64,000 bases of DNA from Methylobacter sp. (GCF_030680395.1 NZ_JAUXVR010000048.1:1-64000), one strand, 5' to 3'. Positions 20,387-29,718 are shown, counted from the first letter of the stretch. Program-made: numbers and translations. Notes: generated by a model not told the origin, from the letters alone.

Positions 20387-22813
20387 ATGAAATCGAAAAT
20401 CCTGGCCGTCTTAATGACGGCAGCATTGTGCTGTATCTGTATACCAAGCCAAGCCGCACAAGAACAGCCCTCAGGCACGTCCAATACACTTGACCGTTCG
20501 ACACTGCCGATTAAAGAACCCAGCTATCCTGCTATTACCGAACTGGATGCGCGTAATGCCAAAGCACCTGCCCGGTTTGAACTAAAACCGCCTGAAAAAG
20601 CCCCCAATATTGTCATGATACTAATAGACGATATGGGCTTTGGACAGTCGAGTGCGTTCGGTGGGCCGATTAAAATGCCCACTGTCGAACAACTGGCAGC
20701 GAATGGTCTGAAATACAACCGTTTTCACACCACTGCATTATGCTCGCCAACCAGAACCGCATTGCTCACGGGTTATAACCACCATTCCAATAATGCGGGC
20801 GCCATCATGGAACTTGCTACGGCTTTTCCGGGTAATACAGGTATCCGTCCACAAACCATTACACCGATTGCCAAAGTGCTGCGCATGAATGGTTACAGCA
20901 CGGCCGCATTTGGTAAATATCATGAAACACCGGCTTGGGAAGGCTCAGTCTCAGGTCCATTCGACCGCTGGCCGACGGGCTCTGGATTCGATAAGTTTTA
21001 CGGTTTTATCGGTGGCGAAACCAATCAATGGCATCCGTTGGTCTACGACGGTACAACGCGCGTTAATCTTGATTTGAATAACCCGAATTATCATTTCACC
21101 ACCGATATGACTAACCAAGCGATTGCTTGGATGAATACTCAGCAATCGCTGACCCCCGATAAACCGTTTTTCTTGTATTTTGCTACGGGTGCAACGCACG
21201 CGCCTCACCACGCACCTAAAGAATTTTCGGACAAGTACAAAGGCAAGTTTGCTCAAGGTTGGGATAAATTGCGTGAAGAAACTTTGGCAAAACAAAAGCA
21301 ACTGGGCGTTGTGCCGCAAAATACCCTGCTTGCGCCAAAACCCGCCGACATCAAAGATTGGGATAAGCTAACGGCTGATGAAAAACGTCTATTCCAAAGA
21401 CAAATGGAAGTATTTGCAGGGTTTGGCGAACATACCGACCATGAAATCGGGCGACTCATTACGGCGTTACAAGACAGAGGCGAACTGGATAATACCTTGG
21501 TTTTCTACATCGTTGGCGACAATGGCGCTAGTGCCGAAGGCGGCATGATAGGTATGTTCAACGAAAGTACTTATTTCAACGGTGTGCCTGAAACCTTGGA
21601 AATGCAGTTAAAGAAAATCAATGCATTGGGAACAGAACATACCTACAATCATTTTGCGGCAGGCTGGGCAGTGGCGGGTAATGCACCATTTACTTGGACA
21701 AAACAAGTCGCGTCTAATTTTGGCGGTACACGCAATGGTATGGTAGTGCATTGGCCGGCAGGTATTAAAACGAAAAATGAAGTGCGCTCACAGTTTCATC
21801 ATGTTGTCGATATTGCCCCAACTATTTACCAGGCAGTCGGTATTCCCGCACCGCAGAGCGTTGATGGCATAGCGCAAAAACCATTGGAAGGCGTAAGCAT
21901 GAATTACTCTTTCGATAATGCTGGCGCGCCCGATACCCACAAGACCCAGTACTTTGAAATGGCAGGTAATCGCGCACTCTATCACGATGGCTGGTTTGCA
22001 GGCACGATACATAAAGCCCCTTGGGAAGCAAAACCAAGACATCCGTTAACCGAAGATGTTTGGGAACTTTACAACGTCAATGAAGATTTTAGCCAAGCCA
22101 ACAATTTGGCCGATAAAAATCCGGAAAAATTAGCAGAACTGCAAAAGCTGTTCATGGAAGAGGCAGTGAAATATAACGTATTGCCGATTGATGATCGTAC
22201 TCTCGAACGCTTTGATGCTGCCATTGCAGGCCGCCCCGACTTGATGAGCGGGCGGACGAGTTTGACCTTATATGAAGGAGCCAAAGGCATACCCGAAAAT
22301 GCGTTCATTAATGTCAAAAACACCTCGCTGGCGATTACCGCCGATGTCGATGTACCTGCCAATGGTTCAGGGGTATTGATTTGCCAAGGCGGTGATTTTG
22401 GCGGTTGGTCGTTTTATATGAAGGACGGTAAGCCCAGTTACACATACAATTGGTTAGGCCTGGAACAATTTAGCGTAGCGGCAAAACAAAAAGTGTCAGC
22501 GGGTAAGCATACCCTCAAACTTGATTTTGCTTACGATGGCGGCAGAGGTGCGGGTGGTACAGCGAGTATTTATCTCGATGGCGCTAAAGTAGGCGAAGGC
22601 AAGATCGGCAAAACCGCAAGCAACGTATTTGGTATCGACGAAACCGCTGATGTAGGGGAAGACCAAAATACTCCTGTGAATACTGCTTACAAAGGCAAAA
22701 GCAAATTCACCGGCAAGATTGAGAAAGTAACTGTGGAAACATTTCCTTTTAAGAAAGAGCAAGCCCCCGGCAAATGCTGCCGCAGTCTAAGCGCGATGGC
22801 GACGGCGGACTGA
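20387..22813 (+). CDS. Secreted arylsulfatase (type I, Cys-type)
   Basis: The start is set at ATG 20387, with AAAAGG 7 bp upstream and a clear signal peptide (KSKILAVLMTAALCCICIPSQA); the ATG at 20345 would precede this by 14 residues. The mature enzyme has NIVMILIDDMGFG (metal-binding Asp pair) and CSPTRTALLTG, the C-x-P-x-R signature in which Cys is converted to formylglycine by an activating enzyme. ATHAPHHAP, DNGAS and the Lys/His positions of sulfatases follow. After about residue 600 an extra beta-rich domain (GVLICQGGDFGGWSFYMKDG) resembles the C-terminal domain of PAS-type arylsulfatases. It hydrolyses sulfate esters in the periplasm. Confidence 0.92.
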   Translation: MKSKILAVLMTAALCCICIPSQAAQEQPSGTSNTLDRSTLPIKEPSYPAITELDARNAKAPARFELKPPEKAPNIVMILIDDMGFGQSSAFGGPIKMPTVEQLAANGLKYNRFHTTALCSPTRTALLTGYNHHSNNAGAIMELATAFPGNTGIRPQTITPIAKVLRMNGYSTAAFGKYHETPAWEGSVSGPFDRWPTGSGFDKFYGFIGGETNQWHPLVYDGTTRVNLDLNNPNYHFTTDMTNQAIAWMNTQQSLTPDKPFFLYFATGATHAPHHAPKEFSDKYKGKFAQGWDKLREETLAKQKQLGVVPQNTLLAPKPADIKDWDKLTADEKRLFQRQMEVFAGFGEHTDHEIGRLITALQDRGELDNTLVFYIVGDNGASAEGGMIGMFNESTYFNGVPETLEMQLKKINALGTEHTYNHFAAGWAVAGNAPFTWTKQVASNFGGTRNGMVVHWPAGIKTKNEVRSQFHHVVDIAPTIYQAVGIPAPQSVDGIAQKPLEGVSMNYSFDNAGAPDTHKTQYFEMAGNRALYHDGWFAGTIHKAPWEAKPRHPLTEDVWELYNVNEDFSQANNLADKNPEKLAELQKLFMEEAVKYNVLPIDDRTLERFDAAIAGRPDLMSGRTSLTLYEGAKGIPENAFINVKNTSLAITADVDVPANGSGVLICQGGDFGGWSFYMKDGKPSYTYNWLGLEQFSVAAKQKVSAGKHTLKLDFAYDGGRGAGGTASIYLDGAKVGEGKIGKTASNVFGIDETADVGEDQNTPVNTAYKGKSKFTGKIEKVTVETFPFKKEQAPGKCCRSLSAMATAD

Positions 22814-22850
22814 CGCGGCTTATCCGGAACGGATACCACGGCATTGGCAA

Positions 22851-22868
22851 GGAAGCCAATTGGCTTCC
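22851..22868. repeat. 18-bp palindrome GGAAGCC-AATT-GGCTTCC
   Basis: A perfect palindrome 38 bp after the sulfatase stop codon, at the border with the MscS relic. It may be part of a transcription stop or a scar at a deletion point; no T run follows. Confidence 0.45.
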
Positions 22869-22877
22869 CGCTCCGAA

Positions 22878-23050
22878 GGGATCATATGCGTCATTTTTGC
22901 TGTAGTCATTGCTTATCCCTATGTTCCAGGCTCAAATTCACGAGCTTTCCAAGGCGTTTCTATTTTTCTCGGTGTGCTGTTTTCACTCGGCTCAAACTTC
23001 GGTCATCGCCAATATGGTTGCCGGCGTGATATTGACGTATATGCGGGTTG
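22878..23050 (+). pseudogene. MscS-family mechanosensitive channel, short frameshifted remnant
   Basis: Frame 3 reads IIC-VIFAVVIAYPYVPG and GVSIFLGVLFSLGSN, then frame 1 continues from 22999 as SVIANMVAGVILTYMRV. Together they reproduce the pore helix region of MscS-like channels (typical FSLGSSSAIANMVAGVILTYMR). Both ends of the gene are missing and one small indel near 22995 breaks the frame. It lies between the sulfatase and the carbonic anhydrase relic. Confidence 0.75.
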
Positions 23051-23092
23051 ACTGTTTGGTCACAAACAACAAATTTTAAAGTGAGATAATTT

Positions 23093-23434
23093 ATGACTAG
23101 CCCACTGATTAGCCGAAGAAAATGGCTGTTAAGCACTTGTTGTTTAAGTTTAGGGCTGGCCTCTTGCGCTGCAACCCAAACGACCGAGTCTATCGCCATC
23201 GACAGCGAGCCTTTCGAGTCGCTGATCAAATCGATCAAGCCCGGATTAAGCAAGCTCGATCTAAAACAGGATCGTGAGAGCCTGCTGCGTGCAGCGGTGG
23301 AAGCAAACGTGCGCTGGTCTATGCAGCAATTGTCCGCGCCCCCTGAAGCAAAAAAGGCGCTGCAGGAAAAACATGTGATCCTGCTGGGCGCCGTCTATGA
23401 ACTCAATACCGGACGCGTGCGTTTTCTCGATTAA
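23093..23434 (+). pseudogene. Beta-carbonic anhydrase relic: signal peptide joined to C-terminal helix/strand
   Basis: An intact 113-aa frame. Residues 1-27 look like a twin-arginine or lipoprotein signal (SRRKWLLSTCCLSLGLASC). Residues 40-113 (LIKSIKPGLSKL, RAAVEANVRWSMQQL, VILLGAVYELNTGRVRFLD) match only the last third of a beta-carbonic anhydrase. The zinc-binding CXDXR and HxxC segments are absent, so it cannot be catalytic. I infer an in-frame internal deletion; the product could still be an exported small protein. The frame and reading start are clean, so expression is possible. Confidence 0.6.
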
Positions 23435-23552
23435 TACAACCCGAACAAGCGTAACCCCTGGATACTTTCATGCCATGGAAACTGCGCATAGCCTGCCCAT
23501 ACATAAGGCACGCAAGTTTTTTCCCAACAATTGAGCCAAGATAGAACCCAAA

Positions 23553-25997
23553 ATGAGCCGGCGCAGGACAACAAAACCAATCAAGACCGCCAACAAACCG
23601 CCGGTTGTACCTTTGAAAACGCCGCACGGTGTGTCGGCAGTCGGAAAGCGCCGGATCACTATAATCCTGAGTTTTCCTATGATCGCGGCGGCGGTTGCCG
23701 GTGTGCTTTATTTTATGCCGCCGTCCAAAGCGCCACAGCCAGTGACAGAATCTGTCACAGTAAAGCCTGAAGTTGTGCTTCTCTTAGCTCATAACGATTA
23801 TGTCGGTGTGAAGGCGTGTATTGAATGCCATAAGGAACAGGTCGATGCGTGGACCGGTTCACACCATGATCTTGCGATGCAGGAAGCGAATGCGCAAACG
23901 GTACTCGGCGATTTCGATAACGCAAAGTTCAATCATTTCGACGTCGAGTCCACGTTTTTCAAACGAGACGGCCATTTAATGGTTCGGACAGACGGCCCTG
24001 ACGGCAAACTCGCCGATTACGAAATCAAGTACACGTTCGGCGTTACGCCGCTGCAACAATATTTAATCGAATTTCCGGGCGGGCGCTACCAAGCGCTCGG
24101 TATCGCTTGGGACAGCCGCCCGAAATCCGAAGGCGGGCAACGCTGGTTCCATCTTTATCCTCATGAAAAGGTCGATCATAGCGATCAATTGCATTGGACC
24201 GGGCGCTACCAGAACTGGAACCTTGAATGCGCCGAATGCCATTCGACGAATCTTAAAAAAGGTTACAATGCGGCAACGGACAGTTATAAAACAACGTTTA
24301 ATGAATTGAATGTGGCTTGCGAATCCTGCCACGGCCCTGCTTCGCAACATATCGACTGGGCTAAACGGACCCCGCCGCCTTATGGAAAGGATGGCGGCAA
24401 GGGATTGGCGGTGAATCTGCAAAGCAGCTGGCGTGAAGCGTGGAAATTTCCGGCAAGCGCTGCAAGATTCGCACAGCGCGACCGGCCAGCCGCCGATGCA
24501 CTGATGAATACCTGCTGGGCCTGTCATGCGCGCCGCTCGACGCTGGCGGAGGGCGGTGTGCCCGGCTTGCCGCTCGAGGACTCGCATCGACCGGCGTTGT
24601 TGACGCAGCCGACTTATCATGCGGATGGTCAGCAGCGCGACGAAGATTATACTTGGGGCTCGTTCCGTCAGAGCAAGATGTTCCAGAATGGCGTCACCTG
24701 TCTGGACTGTCATGAACCGCATACGCTCAAATTGCGCGCCGAAGGCAATGCCTTGTGCACGCGCTGCCATAATGCCGCCGAATTCGACAACCCGAAACAC
24801 CACTTCCACAAACAGGATTCAAAAGGCGCGCAGTGCATCGACTGTCATGCGCCGGAACAGAACTACATGGTTGTCGACGGCAGGCACGATCATAGTTTCC
24901 GTTTGCCAAGACCCGACTTATCGCAGTCCTTGGCTAGTCCGAACGCCTGCACGCAGTGCCACCAAAACCGCAGGCCCGAATGGGCCGCTTCGGCGCTGGA
25001 CAAATGGTACGGTAAAAACTGGCGGCAGCGCCCGCATTACGGAACCGTACTGCACGCAGGGGCAACGCAGGGCGTCAAGGCTATGCCCGCGTTGCTCGAA
25101 CTCGCCCAAGATCCGGCGAGCCCTGCAATCGTTCGCGCCACTGCGGCGACACTCGCAGAGCCGATGATGCGTCCCGAATTTATCGCTACGGCTCGGCTGC
25201 TGTTAAAGGATGCCGAGCCCTCTGTGCGTATCTCGGCGCTAGGACTCATCGAAGCTATTGATCCCGTCAACCGCATACTGTCAGCAGCTCCGCTGCTGGT
25301 TGATCCGATACGCGGCGTACGTATCGAGGCTGCACGCATCCTTGCCGATGTGCCTGATGACCAGTTTCCTGCTGACCGGCTTAGCGCCCGTAAAAGCGCG
25401 ACAAAGGAGTATCTGGATTACTTGGCGATTAATGCCGATTGGCCATCGGAAAATGTTAATCAGGGCAGTTTTTTGATGCGGCAAGGTCGGCCCGATGCCG
25501 CAAGCGCAGCTTATGAAAGGGCGCTTAAGCTTGATCCGTTGTTCGTCGGAGCTTACGTCAATCTCGCCGATGTCTATCGGCAACAAGGCCGCGAAGATGA
25601 GGCTGAAAAACAATTGCGCCGAGGTTTGGCATTGTTGCCGAATGCGGCGGATTTACATCATGCGTTGGGCTTGGTGTTGGTGCGCCAAAGCAATACATCC
25701 CTAGCGCTTCAGGAGCTTGCAGCAGCAGTTAAGTTTGCTCCCGACAACACCCGCTACGCTTATGTCTATGCCGTGGGTCTGCATTCAGCAGGGAAGCAGT
25801 CTGAGGCGTTGGCGGCTTTGAAAGCCGCCGATGCGCGCAGGCCCTATGATCTCGATATTCTCAGTACGCTCATTTCAATGCAGCATGAGGCGGGCGATAC
25901 CAAAGCCGCACTTATTTATGCCCGAAAAGCGGCCGAAGCACTGCCGGACGATGCCGGAGTGAAGCAGTTAGTGGAGGAATTGGAAAGGAAGCAGTAA
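23553..25997 (+). CDS. Octahaem c-type cytochrome with C-terminal TPR domain
   Basis: An 814-aa protein with a membrane anchor near residues 34-56 (ITIILSFPMIAAAVAGVLYF) and eight CXXCH haem sites in the periplasmic part: CIECH, CAECH, CESCH, CWACH, CLDCH, CTRCH, CIDCH and CTQCH. The first two thirds resembles the multihaem family with LEFPGG-like and WFHLYP segments. After a HEAT-like Ala-rich part (about 500-620), TPR helices follow (AASAAYERALKLDPLFVGAYVNLADVY and further repeats; only short segments quoted). It is likely an electron-transfer or haem-based redox protein on the outer face of the inner membrane, with the TPRs recruiting partners. Substrate unknown. It is not obviously in an operon with the relics upstream. 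Confidence 0.88.
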   Translation: MSRRRTTKPIKTANKPPVVPLKTPHGVSAVGKRRITIILSFPMIAAAVAGVLYFMPPSKAPQPVTESVTVKPEVVLLLAHNDYVGVKACIECHKEQVDAWTGSHHDLAMQEANAQTVLGDFDNAKFNHFDVESTFFKRDGHLMVRTDGPDGKLADYEIKYTFGVTPLQQYLIEFPGGRYQALGIAWDSRPKSEGGQRWFHLYPHEKVDHSDQLHWTGRYQNWNLECAECHSTNLKKGYNAATDSYKTTFNELNVACESCHGPASQHIDWAKRTPPPYGKDGGKGLAVNLQSSWREAWKFPASAARFAQRDRPAADALMNTCWACHARRSTLAEGGVPGLPLEDSHRPALLTQPTYHADGQQRDEDYTWGSFRQSKMFQNGVTCLDCHEPHTLKLRAEGNALCTRCHNAAEFDNPKHHFHKQDSKGAQCIDCHAPEQNYMVVDGRHDHSFRLPRPDLSQSLASPNACTQCHQNRRPEWAASALDKWYGKNWRQRPHYGTVLHAGATQGVKAMPALLELAQDPASPAIVRATAATLAEPMMRPEFIATARLLLKDAEPSVRISALGLIEAIDPVNRILSAAPLLVDPIRGVRIEAARILADVPDDQFPADRLSARKSATKEYLDYLAINADWPSENVNQGSFLMRQGRPDAASAAYERALKLDPLFVGAYVNLADVYRQQGREDEAEKQLRRGLALLPNAADLHHALGLVLVRQSNTSLALQELAAAVKFAPDNTRYAYVYAVGLHSAGKQSEALAALKAADARRPYDLDILSTLISMQHEAGDTKAALIYARKAAEALPDDAGVKQLVEELERKQ

Positions 25998-26040
25998 GCA
26001 GTTTCGATGGTCGTATTTCCGATAGTTTTTATCGTAAACA

Positions 26041-26060
26041 TTAGACCAAAGGCTAATATC
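26041..26060 (+). promoter_or_regulatory. TTAG-C-AAAG-C-AATATC motif, copy 1
   Basis: TTAGACCAAAGGCTAATATC lies 34 bp before the start codon of the receiver gene. A copy with 17 of 21 bases alike (one base more than shown) is at 29942. The shared site next to FixJ-type regulators suggests an operator; see the finding. Confidence 0.5.
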
Positions 26061-26094
26061 GCTGTCATGCTAAACCCGCTAAAGTGACTCCACT

Positions 26095-26493
26095 ATGAAT
26101 ACTAATAAGGCCGTTTTGGCCGTCATAGATGATGAAGAGTCCGTTTGCAAAGCTCTTGAGCGGTTGTTGCGTTCTGCTGGGTTTACGGTAAAAACATTCA
26201 TTAACGGCGCCGATTTCCTGCGCTTTCTGGAAACCGGCCGGCCTGATTGCATGGTGCTCGATTTGTGCATGATGTCCATGAACGGATTTGCGGTTTTAGA
26301 TCGCGTGGCTTTGTTGAGCTTGGAGTTGCCGGTGATTATCGTCACTGGCGATGACAATGAGGAAACTTACGAACGCGCAATGAATTACGGTATTGCAGCG
26401 TATTTGCGTAAACCGGTTGACGGTCAGGTATTGCTCGATGCTGTCGCCTTTGCTGTCGGACCTGGAAAGGGCAATCCGCTTATCGAAAAGTAA
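26095..26493 (+). CDS. Stand-alone receiver protein (FixJ-type REC, no output domain)
   Basis: A 132-aa receiver. VIDDEESV is the acidic pocket, VLDLCMMSMNG holds the phospho-acceptor Asp, IIVTGDDN supplies the conserved Thr and YLRKPVDG the Lys. It resembles the receiver half of FixJ-type regulators (LERLLRSAGFTVKTF). There is no DNA-binding domain, so it may act as a phosphate sink or competitor for the kinase at 27859-29718. It starts 34 bp downstream of motif copy 1. Confidence 0.88.
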   Translation: MNTNKAVLAVIDDEESVCKALERLLRSAGFTVKTFINGADFLRFLETGRPDCMVLDLCMMSMNGFAVLDRVALLSLELPVIIVTGDDNEETYERAMNYGIAAYLRKPVDGQVLLDAVAFAVGPGKGNPLIEK

Positions 26494-26560
26494 TTAAGCA
26501 AGATGAGAAAAACCACATTAATCACACGCACGATGATGCAGAATTCCAGCGTTTGCTTCC

Positions 26561-26748
26561 GAAGAATTGGCGCTGAAGTTGCAAAATCCGGTCGCCAATT
26601 TAATTAGCGTAAAGCCGCGTTCGAAGGTCGTCTGCGAGACATGAAAACAGGCGAAGCTGTGGCGACTTTCGCTGACCGCGACATGCAGGATGGCGGCCCT
26701 CTTGATCTCATGGGCAAGGATGTCTATTCGGCTGTTGGACAACCATAA
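26561..26748 (+). pseudogene. Chimeric scrap: transporter N-terminal signature joined to DUF3313-like fragment
   Basis: 26561-26610 reads EELALKLQNPVANLISV, the N-terminal signature of Phenol_MetA_deg-type outer-membrane proteins. Immediately after, in another frame from 26611, comes AAFEGRLRDMKTGEAVATFA followed by DRDMQDGGPLDL, which looks like a DUF3313-type lipoprotein fragment, ending at TAA 26746. Neither has a start or a complete domain. They are probably remnants joined by deletion, in the 275-bp gap between the receiver and the SpoIIAA-like gene. Confidence 0.45.
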
Positions 26749-26768
26749 TCGGTAAAAGAGGATCAGAT

Positions 26769-27161
26769 ATGCCATATCAACTTGTTAAAACGCTTGATAG
26801 TGAGAGCTGGATCAAACTCAGCGGAAAATTGACTGTATATGATTTTCAGGAACTTCAAGCTCTGGCTAAGTCGGGCCTGGATCACTTCGGACAAGTTCGG
26901 ATATTAGTGGAATTGGAGGGCTTTGAAGGCTGGAGTAGGGAGTCCGGGTGGGAGGATTCTTTCTTTATAGCTGAGGACGGACACAGGATTTCCAAGCTTG
27001 CCTTTGTCGGTGACGAGAAATGGGAAGATGAAGTCTTCATGTTTACCGGCAAAGAAATGCGCAAAACAGCGATTGAATTCTTTCCACGGGAAAAATTTTC
27101 CGAGGCGAAAGCCTGGTTATCCGAACAAAACTTTCAGTCTATATTCCTTAGAGTGGGGTAA
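26769..27161 (+). CDS. SpoIIAA-like (STAS-related) protein
   Basis: A 130-aa cytoplasmic protein of the SpoIIAA-like family: IKLSGKLTVYDFQEL, ILVELEGFEGWS, ISKLAFVGDEKWE and MRKTAIEFFPREKFSEAKAWL follow the usual beta-alpha order. Family members are often found with stress genes; no partner kinase of the SpoIIAB type is in the window. It is convergent with the FixJ-type regulator gene, with 59 bp between stops. Confidence 0.82.
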   Translation: MPYQLVKTLDSESWIKLSGKLTVYDFQELQALAKSGLDHFGQVRILVELEGFEGWSRESGWEDSFFIAEDGHRISKLAFVGDEKWEDEVFMFTGKEMRKTAIEFFPREKFSEAKAWLSEQNFQSIFLRVG

Positions 27162-27220
27162 GATTCTGAAATTGAATGATGGATATTACTCAATCTCTAT
27201 TTATCTTACGCCGGTTGAAT

Positions 27221-27862
27221 TTATAGTCGCCTTCTATCCGGAGTCATGGGCAGAATATCCGCCCGTTCGACCAAGTGTACCAATTCGGCTACTGACCTGA
27301 CTTTTAATTTCGCCATCAGATGGGCGCGATGAACCTTGATGGTTTTTTCCACGATACCGAGATCGGCGGCGATTTGCTTGTTCAGTCTGCCGGCAACGAC
27401 ATGGCCCAGAACTTCCCGCTCACGTAGCGTAAGCGTCGCCAGCTTCTCTCTGATTTCGGCCAGTTCGGCACGAGCCCGCCGGATCATGTAATCCTTTTCG
27501 ATGGCGGCATGGATGGCTTCGATCAAGTCATGGTCATCCACGGGTTTGGTAAGAAAATCGACGGCGCCCTGTTTCATCGCTTGTACACTCGTCGGAATGT
27601 CGCCATTGCCGGTGAGAAAGATAATCGGTAATCCAATGTCTCGGGCGACAAGTTCCTGTTGAAGCTCAAGGCCATTGAGACAAGGCATGGCAACATCAAG
27701 TACCAGACAACCGTGCATGCCCGGTTCGACTTGTTCAAGAAACGCCTGCGGCGAAGCGAACGTGGCTACGTTCAAGTCGATCGAACGTAGCAGACGCGCA
27801 AGGGCTTTCAATACGGCGGGGTCGTCGTCGACCACAAGCACGGTGGGGACGGCTCTGCTCAA
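27221..27862 (-). CDS. FixJ/LuxR-type response regulator
   Basis: A 213-aa two-domain regulator. The receiver has VVDDDPAV, LVLDVAMPCLNG (phospho-acceptor Asp), IFLTGNGDIPTSVQAMKQGA and FLTKPVDD. The LuxR-type helix-turn-helix follows: LTLREREVLGHVVAGRLNKQ then LGIVEKTIKVHRAHLMAKL. It is translationally coupled to the upstream kinase gene (4-bp overlap at 27859-27862) and is presumably phosphorylated by it. Candidate targets carry the motif at 26041 and 29942. Confidence 0.93.
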   Translation of the reverse strand: MSRAVPTVLVVDDDPAVLKALARLLRSIDLNVATFASPQAFLEQVEPGMHGCLVLDVAMPCLNGLELQQELVARDIGLPIIFLTGNGDIPTSVQAMKQGAVDFLTKPVDDHDLIEAIHAAIEKDYMIRRARAELAEIREKLATLTLREREVLGHVVAGRLNKQIAADLGIVEKTIKVHRAHLMAKLKVRSVAELVHLVERADILPMTPDRRRL

Positions 27863-29718
27863 GCGCTCTCTCCAGGAAATATCGGTAGCGTGAAATAAAA
27901 GATGGCACCGCTTCCGGTATTGTTAGAGGCCCAGAGTTGCCCTCCGTGGGCGCTGATGATGGTGCGGCAAATAGAGAGTCCCAAGCCCATGCCGGGTAAT
28001 TTGGTAGTGAAGAAAGGTTCAAAGATGCTTGCCAGGTTTTCAGGAGGAATTCCAGGACCCAAGTCGCCGACGGACACTTGGGCATTACCAACGCCGGCCA
28101 GTTCGGTACAGACGAACAGCTGGCGATTGTTCGCTTGAGTATGGGTCATTGCTTCACAGGCGTTCATGATCAGGTTAAGCAGCGCTTGCTGGAGTTGTAC
28201 ACGATCACCTATGACGGCGGGAAGTTTTTGGTCGAGGTCGACCTGTACGGTAATGTTGCGACTCACCAGATCGCTGCTCACCAGCTTCAAGACATCAAGC
28301 ACTACCTTATTCACATCAACCGGCAACTGCTCTATCTCGCATTTCTTGAGCAGCAGGCGTATGCGGTGCATGATATCGGCGGCACGCTTGTCCTCGGCTA
28401 TGATGTCTTTGAGGATGTCTTGAATCTGGGAAAGGTCGACCTTATCGCGCGCTAAGAAGTTTTGGGCGGCCTGGGCATTGCAGAGGATGGCCGTCAGCGG
28501 CTGGCTCAATTCATGCGCCAGTGAACCGGATAATTCGCCTAACGTAGTTACGCGCGAAAGGTGCGTCAGTTCTTTACGCTGCTGTTGTTCAGCCAGTTCT
28601 GCTTGTATGCGCCGGGTAATATCGATCGTAACACCCAGCATACGTTGTGGTTGGTTGTCTTTGCTGAATTCGATACGGCCGCGGGAGTAAAACCAGCGCG
28701 TCTGACCATCGGGCATCTTAATGCGGTATTCGCTCTCATAATCGCCGTTCCCTGCCATTGATTTTTCTACTGCGAGCTTGACCTGCTCGCGGTCCTCATC
28801 ATGAAGGATGTTCAGAAAGCTGACGAAACTAATCTTCTGAGACTCGGCGATACCGAATAACAAGTGGCCCTTATCCGTACTCCAAACTTCATCAAGTATG
28901 ATGTCCCATTCCCACAGTCTCAATTCCGCTGCGCTCGCCGCAAGATCCATACGTTGTTTGTTGATGCGCAATTCGGCCTCACTCGCCTGCAACTGTTGAG
29001 CGAGCTGCGCGGCATGCAACATGTCGCAGCTTAGCTCATAGGACATAGCGAGAAGAATAGGCATGAAGGAAAGGCCGATGATATAGGGCGAATTGATAAG
29101 CCCGGCGTTCACCAGCACTCCATGACCGACCGATGTCAACAGGAAAAACGTGATGCTGCCGCTGAATAGAATAGCACGGCGGCGGCCGGTAGCCGTCCCG
29201 CCGCGTCGCATGGTGAACGCGGCATCCAACACAAAAGCTGCGAGCGCCAAGGCGCTGAGCGGACCGACAACATACCAGGGATTGAGCGTGCCCTGTGGGA
29301 TGGAGATTGTCTCTCCGCCAAAAAACACTATATGTTTGAGACCGGTGATCTCGTTAAAAAACAAGTTTTGGCCCGTGGTAAAGCTCAGGATTAGCGCGAG
29401 TACGCGCAGACCTGCTGCGGACCAGGCAAGCCATGTTCGTCCGGCATCGAAGTAAAAACGTACGAAATACAAAATTGCTACCCAAAGAACGAGTAGGGGA
29501 AGGTGGGCCCAGCGTAGAATTATCGCCATTTGTTCGGTAGAGGTCGCTCGCATGGACATCAATTCCATGCCGGTTAAGGCAGTGGCAGCGAGGGCGGCGA
29601 GCGCGAAGGATAAATTCGCCCTTGTCTGTATGCCCTTGGCCCAGACCAAAAGATGCAGCAGCGCGAAGGTCAGCGACGCCGACGCCGGCATGGACCATAG
29701 CACAGTCATCCAGCTCAT
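27859..29718 (-). CDS. Membrane-bound PAS sensor histidine kinase
   Basis: A 619-aa kinase. About the first 225 residues form seven or so membrane helices, suggesting a small-molecule or membrane-state sensor. A coiled linker (AAQLAQQLQASEAELRINKQ) leads to a PAS/PAC domain near 255-375 (LRLWEWDIILDEVW, RMLGVTIDITRR). The kinase core has the H box LAHELSQPLTAIL (His near 400), an N box (NLIMNACEAM), G1 (VGDLGPGIPPENL) and G2 (GMGLGLSICRTII). The H box type is that of FixL/TodS-like kinases working with FixJ-type regulators, matching the gene it overlaps. Confidence 0.92.
   Translation of the reverse strand: MSWMTVLWSMPASASLTFALLHLLVWAKGIQTRANLSFALAALAATALTGMELMSMRATSTEQMAIILRWAHLPLLVLWVAILYFVRFYFDAGRTWLAWSAAGLRVLALILSFTTGQNLFFNEITGLKHIVFFGGETISIPQGTLNPWYVVGPLSALALAAFVLDAAFTMRRGGTATGRRRAILFSGSITFFLLTSVGHGVLVNAGLINSPYIIGLSFMPILLAMSYELSCDMLHAAQLAQQLQASEAELRINKQRMDLAASAAELRLWEWDIILDEVWSTDKGHLLFGIAESQKISFVSFLNILHDEDREQVKLAVEKSMAGNGDYESEYRIKMPDGQTRWFYSRGRIEFSKDNQPQRMLGVTIDITRRIQAELAEQQQRKELTHLSRVTTLGELSGSLAHELSQPLTAILCNAQAAQNFLARDKVDLSQIQDILKDIIAEDKRAADIMHRIRLLLKKCEIEQLPVDVNKVVLDVLKLVSSDLVSRNITVQVDLDQKLPAVIGDRVQLQQALLNLIMNACEAMTHTQANNRQLFVCTELAGVGNAQVSVGDLGPGIPPENLASIFEPFFTTKLPGMGLGLSICRTIISAHGGQLWASNNTGSGAIFYFTLPIFPGESA

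Noticed and set aside
27735..28091. Minus-strand open frame across the kinase-regulator junction
   Set aside because: It reads in another frame through the end of the kinase gene and the start of the regulator, both of which are clearly real.
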